DNA of 64,000 nt from Acanthornis magna (taxonomy: Eukaryota; Chordata; Aves; Passeriformes; Acanthizidae), in NCBI GenBank assembly GCA_036785705.1, contig JAWUZG010000084.1, positions 4,399,001-4,463,000 on the forward strand, read 5' to 3'. Position numbers and translations under genes: made by a program. This document shows positions 52,001 through 58,397 of this stretch, one piece after another. Under the pieces are notes generated by a model. That model was given only the letters and a program-made list of their open reading frames with translations. It did not search any database and was not told where the DNA came from. Numbering within the stretch: position 1 is the first letter of the stretch; every line of letters starts with the position of its first letter.

Positions 52001-54812
52001 ACCATTCAGCTTGTGACAAGAAAGTATAATTGGCTGATGACAGATAAAACATTGTACATTTCCCACCTGTACTATTTTCAAGATGTATACCTTCATAATT
52101 TATTAATAATAAGAATTCATTACCTTTTTATTTCCTATCAGACACCATCCCCTGCCTGCTCTCTCCCTGGTCTGAATGGAGTGACTGCAGCGTGACCTGT
52201 GGGAAGGGAATGAGAACCCGGCAGAGGATGCTGAAATCTGCTGCTGAGCTTGGGGACTGCAACGAGGAGCTGGAGCAAGCAGAGAAATGCATGCTGCCCG
52301 AATGCCGTAAGTTTGGAAAACTCCCTGGAAAGAGGAGGCTAGCTACAAATGCCAAAACCTATGGGTCAAACTTCTATCATCATTTCTTAGCATCACTTCT
52401 TAGATAGGCGGGGTATTGACTGTGCATTGTTTAAAAAAATTTTTAATTTTTTTTTTTAAATTAAACATCATTTAATAATATATATTATTAGATAGAAATA
52501 TGTATTAGATAGTATTTTATATATTATTATTATTATCATTATTATTATTATTATTACTATTATTTATTGACTTTCAACAACTGAGAGCCGGAATATCACC
52601 ATGCCTCAAATCCAGCTTGACTTACTTCCCCCTTTGCTGATTCCCAGTATTGCTGTTGGAATACATTTCTGCATCTTTGACACACTGCAGCTTCAGGCAA
52701 CTTCCCAGTAGGAAATAAGTCAGAATTATAAAACCTGTGTTTTCACTCAAATGCAAAACATGTGCCAGGAAGGAAGGAAAGAAGAGTTCAAATCACCTGT
52801 GTGATTCTTTTAGGTCAGAAAGAGCACAAAAGAGCTCTGATACAACTCTGAATGGTATCCCTTTATAACCTGCTAGTGGATGGTGTGGAGACAGCTGCAG
52901 TGATTTTTTTTACCTTATTCCATTAAAATCCCCCACTTCTTGGGCAGTGTAAATGTATAGTTACTTTTCAGTCTTTGTGATGTGTGATGGCCTAAGGCAC
53001 TGCTGAATGAATGAGATATGATTGCTTTTAGCATCCTGTTGCCAGCTAGTTTATGAGGTTTTATCATAAATTACATTATTTTTCACAGAAAGTATTGGTT
53101 AAAAAGGCTTTTACACTGTAATTGCTCATTCAGCTTTTCTTAAATAATGTGAAATATCATTTTGCTTATTATTCACTGGGGTTGTAAGTGTTAAGCAGTG
53201 CTGAAATATGAAAACTTTTAAGATATAATGGTATTAGTGGATATAGCTTATTGCATAACACTGCCTGCAAAGCAAGGCTTAGATCTCAGAGGCAGCAAAT
53301 TCTTTTTAGATATAACTCAATTTTCAACAGCTTTTCATTACAAAACAGACAGATGGGTGGAAAAATTGAAGAAGGCACAGGAGAATTATTTATATGTTCT
53401 TTGTAATTTTAGTGATCTGCCAGCACCACTCTTGAAGAAGAAATTGAGGAGAGTGTCAAATAATACTTCTGCTAGGAATGGATTCAGAAAATTTCCACAT
53501 GCAGCCCCAAAACATTTGCTGAGGAGACTGGAAGTTTAAGAAAAGTTCACGTATTTGGGGTGTAAAGACTCACCAGGCACACCTGTATGTTTCCTGACCT
53601 TGTGCTCAGATCTCATGGGTTTTGTGTTGCGTTTCTTCCTCTCTGCAGCAATCGACTGCGAACTGACAGAGTGGTCCCAATGGTCCGAGTGCAACACCTC
53701 GTGTGGGAAGGGCCATATGATCAGGACGAGGATGATTAAAGTTGAGCCGCAGTTTGGAGGAGCAGCTTGCCCAGAGACCGTGCAGCGCACGAAATGCCGA
53801 GTGAGGAAATGCCTGCGGGGCGCGGGCATGGAAAAGAGGCGCTGGAAGGAGGCCCGTGAGAAGAGGAGAAGTGAACAAGCAAAGAAGAATTTAGATAGTG
53901 AGCAATATCCAGGTGAGTGTGGAACCCCTCTGAGTGTGTTCATGGCCTTTCTGCATGACAGGAGTTTGTGAGCAACTCCACTGCATTCTGGGACAGCATT
54001 GTCAACATTTCAGTCAAGGGGAAATTTTAGCCATGCAATAAAACATAGCCACTTCCAGAGCTTGCCTGACACCAAAATCACCCAGCCCAAACACCATGGA
54101 GAAAGGCCCCCATCTGTCTGTGTCCCATCACTAAAAATGTTTAAGTTATTCCACACAAAAGGCTGTAAAAGTTTAAAATTTAAAATTTAAAATTTACCTG
54201 GCAAAGGATTGATTTCAGTTTCTGCAGATCTCGGTGGCAATCTTTACATCCAGCTAGCTTCAAACAATTAAAATATTTATTCCTGGATCCAGTGCAGAGT
54301 TTCAAAATTTAATTAATTTCCACCTCAATAGTCTGATTCAGACTCAGGCTGCTCCAAGAGATCTGCTTGAGCTGCTTTTCTAATGGGGGACAGTATCATC
54401 AAGAACTGATTCCTCAAATCAACTAAACATAATATCTTGTGGTAGAGTTTTGCCTGGATAGGAATTACTGCTAAGTTGTGGCTCCTGCTTGTCTGACATT
54501 TAACCATTTCTTACTTTTATGGCTTTTATAAAGTACATATTAACTTTCTTTTTTAATACTTTTTTCAGTGTTTGACAAATGCAACTTGATGATACTTAAC
54601 AGGGGTTTCTACTAATGAAAACTTATTCAAATCACTTACTTTATTCAGTTTGTAGGCTGAAACCATGGACTGCTTGGACAGAATGTTCTACACTCTGTGG
54701 AGGTGGAATTCAGGAGCGCTACATGATGGTAAAGAAGAGGTCCAAAAGCACTCAGTTCACCAGCTGCAAAGACAAAAAGGAGCTACGAGCATGTAATGTT
54801 CATCCTTGTTAA
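27583..54812 (+). CDS. SPON1: F-spondin (spondin 1), 3' part of the coding sequence, ten exons
   Basis: Join of 27583-27647, 48059-48260, 48792-48932, 49211-49286, 49717-49899, 50223-50393, 51114-51281, 52142-52306, 53649-53912 and 54649-54812: 1599 nt, 532 residues plus TAA. All introns are GT-AG and all phases match. Numbering residues from the first codon seen here, residues 1-136 are the later part of the spondin domain, about 137-165 an acidic linker, and about 166-532 six TSP type 1 repeats, each with a WxxWxxC core. The protein follows vertebrate F-spondin, as I remember it, almost residue for residue. The human protein is about 807 residues, so roughly the first 275 (signal peptide, reelin domain, start of spondin domain) lie upstream of the window. 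The family is a secreted, matrix-bound axon-guidance and adhesion protein of the floor plate. It is reported to bind APP through its N-terminal half and ApoER2 through its TSRs. No frameshift or internal stop is present. Confidence 0.97.
27773..27799. repeat. Poly(T) tract
   Basis: A run of 25-26 T downstream of the 65-nt exon, within the 20.4-kb intron. Confidence 0.93.
28593..28614. repeat. Poly(A) tract
   Basis: A run of about 20 A followed by GCAACAACAAACCCAC. It could be the tail of an old retrocopy, but I recognise no element before it. Confidence 0.9.
33278..33312. promoter_or_regulatory. Inverted pair of forkhead-type motifs
   Basis: TGTAAACAC at 33278-33286 and its exact complement GTGTTTACA at 33304-33312 are separated by 17 bases. 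Both contain the forkhead core GTAAACA/TGTTTAC. Nearby sequence to 33480 is unique and rich in TTAAT/TAAT words. Function is inference only. Confidence 0.3.
33962..34002. repeat. Poly(T) tract, about 40 bases
   Basis: An uninterrupted T run after AGCTTC and before AATACC. No flanking target-site duplication is obvious by eye, so whether it is a reversed poly(A) tail is open. Confidence 0.93.
35580..36310. promoter_or_regulatory. Candidate conserved non-coding segment in the 20.4-kb intron
   Basis: About 700 bases of unique sequence with an E-box CAGCTG at 36117-36122, GATAAG at 36166-36171 and many TAAT words. The part at 36061-36312 is open for 83 codons on the + strand, with no resemblance to a protein I know and no splice context. 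Confidence 0.22.
38029..38110. repeat. (ATT)n-like A/T repeat
   Basis: ATT, AAT and TAAT units with interruptions, containing only A and T except for one G. Confidence 0.9.
39341..39378. repeat. TATTTATA short A/T repeat
   Basis: Repeated ATATTTAT units over about 38 bases. Confidence 0.75.
44531..44595. repeat. G16 tract followed by (CA)8
   Basis: Sixteen G at 44531-44546, then AGGGGAAG. Thirty bases on, (CA)8 at 44575-44590 is followed by GGGGGG. The G runs could form a quadruplex on the + strand. Confidence 0.93.
47850..47891 (+). repeat. Two tandem copies of a 21-base unit
   Basis: Two adjacent 21-base units, 47850-47870 and 47871-47891, both beginning GAATGATGCCAAA and ending in a CTTCC/CTCTCC pyrimidine stretch. 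They lie about 170 bases before the 48059 exon. Confidence 0.85.
48059..48260 (+). CDS. SPON1: SPON1 coding exon, C-terminal part of spondin domain
   Basis: The 202-nt exon has an acceptor at CGGGATTTGCAG and a donor at GAG|GTATGG. The first base completes the Val codon begun at 27646. It encodes residues 22-89, including the conserved stretch MSFLTMLGPSPDWNVGLSAE and the cysteine pair CTKDC before GWVQKV. It ends DAGTDSGVTYE in phase 0. The exon is much richer in G+C than the surrounding intron. The spondin domain is the fold shared by F-spondin and mindin (SPON2). The frame stays open for 164 bases upstream of the acceptor; see the findings. Confidence 0.97.
48503..48545 (-). mobile_element. 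Short CR1 3'-end fragment, minus orientation
   Basis: ACAGAATCACAGGATGGGTA followed by AGGTTGGTAGGAGCCAC is the complement of the CR1 3' terminus. Only about 40 bases are kept, as is common for heavily 5'-truncated CR1 copies. It is followed directly by an A/C-rich low-complexity tract. Confidence 0.62.
48541..48652. repeat. A/C-rich CAAA/AACAA low-complexity tract
   Basis: About 110 bases almost free of G and T, made of CAAA, AACAA and CCCCCAAA words, in the intron before 48792. Purine-poor on the other strand, it produces a spurious minus-strand frame. Confidence 0.8.
48792..48932 (+). CDS. SPON1: SPON1 coding exon, end of spondin domain
   Basis: The 141-nt exon is exactly 47 codons with phase 0 at both ends. 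The acceptor is TTTTGATTGCAG and the donor AAG|GTAGAA. It encodes SPNKPTVPQEKIRPLTSLDH and continues to IERIARK, residues 90-136. Around GSIKLVARV, the human protein as I remember it has GSITQVARV, a small local change in an otherwise near-identical exon. Being 0-0 and a multiple of three, it could be skipped without shifting the frame, but no evidence of skipping can be seen here. Confidence 0.96.
49211..49286 (+). CDS. SPON1: SPON1 coding exon, acidic linker before TSR1
   Basis: The 76-nt exon follows TTTTTTGCAG and begins GEQCNIVPDNIDDIVADLAP, continuing EEKEE with one base of the next Asp codon (donor G|GTACAT). It enters in phase 0 and leaves in phase 1. The stretch IDDIVADLAPEEKEEDD, completed by the next exon, is strongly acidic and joins the spondin domain to the first TSR. 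The donor GTACAT is weaker than the others in this gene. Confidence 0.95.
49287..49716 (+). other. SPON1: SPON1 intron, 430 bases, with two candidate acceptors
   Basis: Donor GTACAT. Acceptor-like AGs are at 49699-49700 and 49715-49716, both after T-rich stretches. No repeats or other content seen. Confidence 0.92.
49717..49899 (+). CDS. SPON1: SPON1 coding exon, thrombospondin type 1 repeat 1
   Basis: The 183-nt exon runs phase 1 to phase 1. It starts DDTPETCIYSNWSPWSACSS and carries the rest of TSR1 through PCPDTQDFQPCMGPGC. The NWSPWSAC core has both tryptophans expected for C-mannosylation. The segment CSSSTCEKG has three residues before the Thr and fits the wider C-x2-3-(S/T)-C-x2-G O-fucosylation consensus. 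The acceptor at 49716 lies 16 bases after another AG at 49699-49700. Only the downstream one keeps the frame. Confidence 0.96.
49900..50222 (+). other. SPON1: SPON1 intron, 323 bases
   Basis: Donor GTAACC, acceptor TCTGTATTGCAG. The body is purine-rich around 50100-50140 and I recognise nothing in it. Confidence 0.92.
50223..50393 (+). CDS. SPON1: SPON1 coding exon, thrombospondin type 1 repeat 2
   Basis: The 171-nt exon runs phase 1 to phase 1, with acceptor CTGTATTGCAG and donor T|GTAAGT. It encodes residues 223-279: DGSTCMMSDWITWSPCSVSC, then GMG, the basic strand RSRERY, and TEETEKCIVNEEC. The WITWSPC core and CSVSCG provide the C-mannosylation and O-fucosylation consensus positions. The six cysteines of a group-2-type TSR are all present. 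Confidence 0.97.
50471..51080 (+). mobile_element. CR1 LINE 3' fragment inside the intron before the TSR3 exon
   Basis: The copy begins in the CR1 segment TGGGGTTCCA...GGCCCTGTGCTCTTCAAT and passes through ATGACTTGGACACAGGACTG, AAAACTGGGAGGAGCTTTTG, GAAGTTCAACAAGGCAAAGT and GGGGAGGTTTAGGTTGGATA. It ends with the CR1 3' terminus TGGACTCGATGGTGTTGGGG, TCCCTTCCAACTCAG and a GATGCTGTGATAC tail. It is in the same orientation as SPON1. Compared with an intact CR1 3' end it has internal deletions around 50690-50740. It makes up about 610 of the 720 bases of this intron. Confidence 0.9.
51114..51281 (+). CDS. SPON1: SPON1 coding exon, thrombospondin type 1 repeat 3
   Basis: The 168-nt exon runs phase 1 to phase 1, with acceptor CCACTTTGAACAG and donor C|GTGAGT. 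It encodes SPSSCLVTEWGEWDECSASC, then GTGMKRRHRM, and ends AEKCMMPEC. The WGEWDEC core and CSASCG are conserved. The acceptor has a modest pyrimidine tract and lies 33 bases after the 3' end of a CR1 insertion, so its branch site may fall at or inside the element. Confidence 0.97.
51282..52141 (+). other. SPON1: SPON1 intron, 860 bases
   Basis: Donor GTGAGT, acceptor TTTCCTATCAG. It holds a perfect 7-base hairpin (CACACAC, loop TGTG, GTGTGTG) at 51497-51514 and T runs at 51821-51841. No element or ORF of note. Confidence 0.92.
52142..52306 (+). CDS. SPON1: SPON1 coding exon, thrombospondin type 1 repeat 4
   Basis: The 165-nt exon runs phase 1 to phase 1, with acceptor TTTCCTATCAG and donor C|GTAAGT. 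It encodes HTIPCLLSPWSEWSDCSVTC, then GKGMRTRQRML, and ends EKCMLPEC. This is the closest of the six to the textbook TSR motif WSxWSxCSxTCGxG, with the R-layer strand RTRQR. In F-spondin the TSRs are the part reported to engage matrix and the lipoprotein receptor ApoER2. Confidence 0.97.
52307..53648 (+). other. SPON1: SPON1 intron, 1342 bases
   Basis: Donor GTAAGT, acceptor CCTCTCTGCAG. It contains the (ATT)n tract near 52521 and otherwise unique A/T-rich sequence. A 103-codon open frame at 53228-53539 has no recognisable domain and is judged to be chance. Confidence 0.92.
52474..52568. repeat. (ATT)n microsatellite with A/T-rich flank
   Basis: The core of ATT units at about 52521-52566 has single-base interruptions and is preceded by TATATTATTAGATAG-type repeats. 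It lies in the intron between the TSR4 and TSR5 exons. Confidence 0.92.
53649..53912 (+). CDS. SPON1: SPON1 coding exon, thrombospondin type 1 repeat 5 and basic linker
   Basis: The 264-nt exon runs phase 1 to phase 1 and is the longest TSR exon because it also codes for the spacer before TSR6. TSR5 starts PIDCELTEWSQWSECNTSCG and ends near TKCRVRKCL. The spacer, about 32 residues, is full of Lys and Arg (MEKRRWKEAREKRRSEQAKK) and ends NLDSEQYP. In F-spondin this region is reported to be cut by plasmin, which releases the last repeats from the matrix. The dibasic sites seen here fit that. The donor is G|GTGAGT. Confidence 0.96.
53913..54648 (+). other. SPON1: SPON1 intron, 736 bases
   Basis: Donor GTGAGT, acceptor CTTTATTCAG. 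It has three copies of a TTTAAAA unit at about 54172-54195 and nothing else I can name. Confidence 0.92.
54649..54812 (+). CDS. SPON1: SPON1 last coding exon, thrombospondin type 1 repeat 6 and stop
   Basis: It follows CTTTATTCAG and enters in phase 1. It encodes VCRLKPWTAWTECSTLCGGG, then IQERYMMVKKRSKSTQFTSC, and ends NVHPC with TAA at 54810-54812. The core PWTAWTEC has both tryptophans. The O-fucose position is lost because CSTLCG has Leu where Ser or Thr is needed; human F-spondin, as I remember it, also lacks it (CTKLCG). The residue across the junction is Val, where I remember Gly in the human protein. The exon then runs into the 3' UTR. Confidence 0.96.
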
Positions 54813-57800
54813 CAAAACACAAGGTTCCAAGTGATGCACTCTGAGCTAAATGGAAAGTCAACCTTGGTTTGGGTTTTTTTTTAAACAACAACAACAAAAA
54901 ATATAAAGTGTATATTAGTTTTCATTTTTGCAGTGTGGTTTGCTTTTTAGTCTTGCTGGTGCAAGAAAAATATTTTATAAATATTTCCTCAGAGATTTAC
55001 GCTGAGAGTAAATCTTTGATACTCCAGCCAGCCCTTAATGCATAAAAATAGTAAAGTCATAATGAGTTATTTAACTAAAATACAGACATATCTGTGGACA
55101 TGGAATAGCCATATAAAAACACTACTTGTAAAGACATGGGATTCATGCATATTAACAAAACTAAGTTAAAGTGACAGAAAGTTTCATATGTGGGAGGATT
55201 TCTCTCTAGATTTGATTTTGAAAATCCAAAGCAGTGCCTCTGTGATTACACAACTATGCCAAGGAGCAATTTCAGTAATGCTGGTTCAATAACATTAAAG
55301 CTGCATGTTTATCTTTTTACACTATTGGGATAAGCTGATAGTTATAACAATAATCCTAAATACTTGTCTTCACATGGATGCTGTGGTCCATGCAAAAAAG
55401 TCTTTGTTTCTTCAAAACTTAAAAAGGAAATAATTTTTTCAGCTCGATAGTGATGTCTGACCACTACACAGTCACAGTCAGAGCACATAAAGAAAACATG
55501 CAAATACCATAATATGTGTAGATTCCATATTGGGTCTATCCATTGTCTTTCAAAATGGATACAGAACTAGCAGAAATTGGTCCAGAGTGTTGCAACAGCT
55601 GCGTCACAGGAAGTCTTCCACGTGAGAGACACTAAAAAATTAGACTCAGTTTCACAAGGATGTTAGTCACAGGTGAAGAGGGAAATAGGTTTATAACAAA
55701 ACAAAAATGGTAGAGAAAAGGTGAGCCAGGTTCTCATGCATCCCTTAAAACTGAAATGAGCCTCTGAAAGGAAACAATGATTGTCTTTTAAAAAAACTAA
55801 TTAGAGATTGGCACAAGAATACATTTGCAGCAGTGTCATTTATGTCTCTTTTACAAAACAGAGCATAGGATAATCTAAAAATTAATAAATTTCAGAGAAT
55901 TACCCCTTTGTAGATATACTAGCCAGGTTAAATGCCCTCCCTGACCACTTAAGTGATCAACAAACTGCCTGAGATTAGGAAATACCTCCTCACCCTTCTA
56001 ATTGCTCTTTTACCCCATCTCCTGCAAAATTTAGCTCTCATCCCTACACGGAGTCAGGTGTAATCCGTGAAACCCTCAGGCTCCACTTGCTATTGGAATA
56101 CAATATTGTCCTGTAAGTTCAACAAGACAGCATTAAGAGGGGAAGGTGATGGGTTATCTTTTGGTCCAGGAAAGGCAGCATTCTCCTCTATCTCCATGGA
56201 AGTATAACAATGCACTGAAAATAAAGACTCTTATGATGACTCTTAAGCTTGAGAGAAATGAATGGAGAGAATTTTTTTTAATAGTCTCTAAACCAGCCTT
56301 AAGTAATTTCCTCACTTCCTTAACACTTGGTCACAGCCCCGAGGACCTGACACCTGGGTTTGAGTGTCCCTGATTGCTGTGCACCACAACCCTCTGAGCT
56401 GTTCACCCTCCCCACTGTCACCTCCACCACCCCCTGGGGATCTCTGTACCTGAGCTCGATGGGCTGGCTGCATTAATTCTGGTTTTGCTCATCAGCATTT
56501 CTCCCCTGAGCGCTGCAAGGGCTGCTCAGGACTCCCTCAGCTGTCACAGCCCACCCCCTCAAGGTATTTTACTGCTTTTTGCAGATTTGGAATGAAGGAA
56601 AGGCCAGGGAAATAATGGAACCAACTGCAGTGTGAACCCACTCCTGCCACTGCTAAATGAAATGGGTGCACACCCACAGCCAACCAAACCAGGAGAATAA
56701 AGAATACAACAAGGTTTAATGCTAAAACCAAACATTTGACTTTTTGCACAGCTTGGCTCACTTAATAATATTAATTCAGAAATTCAGATAGTTTGCCTCC
56801 TTGTGCCTGTTCAAAAATTCTGCAGTTTATGTCTCTGTAGCACTGCCGTTACAACATAGCATCAAGACTGTCCCTCACTAATGCATTTAGGACCTTACAT
56901 TAGACTTTTACACCAAAAAAAAAAAGAAAACCCAACAAAAAACCCCAGTTGAATGATATAGGTACTGGAGGAGTGGCCAGCTGAGCATATTTCAGGTGAA
57001 GAAACTGCAGAGAAGGATCACAGTGATCAATGCCAGAGACCTGACCAGGGCAGGGCCACATCTCTGGCTGAGCTGGCAGAGGGGGTCCCAGCTCAGGCCA
57101 TTCACTCAGAAAAGTAATCTTTGACCATAAAATGTGTTGCAGAGTGGTTTTGAAGGCTTTGAAGGATCCATGAGCTTAGGGCAGAGGGAGCAGAAGAAGA
57201 AAATTTCTCCTGAATGGAAAAAAATTGCTGAGTTCAGGAATCAGATTCATCTCATCAACCCTTACCACTTGTTCAAGCTAATCTTGCAGAACCGTGCCTG
57301 TTTCAGCAAATAATCGATTAAACCCAATGTTGTATTTTCATTTTCACATCTGTTCCTGCTCACCAAACTCTTTTGCCTGCTGAATACTCCCTTTGCCAAA
57401 GGCCACATAGTCCAAATACACCTCTAAGTATATAGAAAAGACACATCTTTCTGGACACGCCCACAAAATTGTCCATTTAAACAATCTGGCACTCCTTTCT
57501 CTGTGGTTCTTAGTAATTTGATTCTCCATATGATTCTTTTTTCCTCTCTCTTAGAAGGCTGTTCAGTGTGATTTCCAGTTATTTCTCTTAGGCTCATCAA
57601 AGTTCTGAATGTGCAAATTGGTTTTTTCCCCCACCTTGTTAATACATGAAGTGACAAGGTAGATTGCACCGGGTCAGAAATGTGTGACCACTCCTGCTTA
57701 CGTTCAGCTTCTCACACTGTTTTTCTGTTGAAGCGTTTTACAGATCTTGTCTTTCTTCTAACTTGATACAAGAGAAACATTTAAGCTTGTTACATTTTGT

Positions 57801-58370
57801 AAAAAAAAAAAACACAAACAAAAACAAATGAAGAAAAAATAAGAGGTTGATTTTCTATTCAGAAAAAAAAAGAAAAAGCTCTGATATACAATATGTAGAA
57901 GTCTTGCATTGTTACTGTAAACTTTCTTAGTAGTGTAATAGGCACTGATTATCAGTCAATAAAAATGAGAACTGTTATTGTTCTGATGTCCTGAATAATC
58001 CTGCTGAACTGAAAGCACAGATGTCACACCAGTTTTGTAGACCTCAACTATCAGATCTTAGCATTGTGCGTATTTTTTTTTTCTAATATACAAACTATAG
58101 AATCTTTACACATAATAAAAAAGAAAAGTTAGGGGCTTAACAAATGTACAGTAGGACTCTGTGTGTGCGGCATACAAGTTAAAGTTTTGTTTGACTGCAT
58201 TTCTAGATCTCCTTTGTTGTTTTTGTTTGCTGTGGAATTATGGAAAAGCTACCATGAACATTTCTTACCAAAGTCTTGTGTAGATGTTTTGTAGCTGTCT
58301 GCCTAACACATTATTATTATTATAATTATTATTATTATTATTTTGGAATAAAGACATCTTTACTATGAAT
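54813..58370 (+). other. SPON1: SPON1 3' untranslated region
   Basis: The sequence after the TAA is A/T-rich and without credible ORFs. It is assigned to the 3' UTR up to the best poly(A) signal, about 3.56 kb. Other AATAAA words occur at 56220, 56696, 57958 and 58114, so shorter transcripts are possible. The last 500 bases before the end are free of recognisable repeats apart from an (ATT)n tract at about 58311-58341 and oligo(A) tracts near 57800 and 57865. The UTR length is an inference without RNA data. Confidence 0.7.
58311..58341. repeat. (ATT)n microsatellite in the distal 3' UTR
   Basis: Ten ATT units with one AATT interruption sit immediately before the AATAAA at 58347. Confidence 0.92.
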
Positions 58371-58397
58371 TTTACACTTGTGTGAGATTCTGTTCAA
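58347..58397 (+). terminator. Probable SPON1 cleavage and polyadenylation site
   Basis: AATAAA lies at 58347-58352. About 25 bases later comes a GT/T-rich stretch (CTTGTGTGAGATTCTGTTC), the usual downstream element. Cleavage would fall at about 58365-58375. Of the AATAAA words after the stop codon this is the one with the clearest downstream element. Another AATAAA at 58666 would extend the transcript by about 300 bases. Confidence 0.6.

Noticed and set aside
53228..53539. 103-codon + strand frame between the TSR4 and TSR5 exons
   Set aside because: TSR4 and TSR5 join directly with matching phase. This frame has no splice signals or known domain and appears to be chance.
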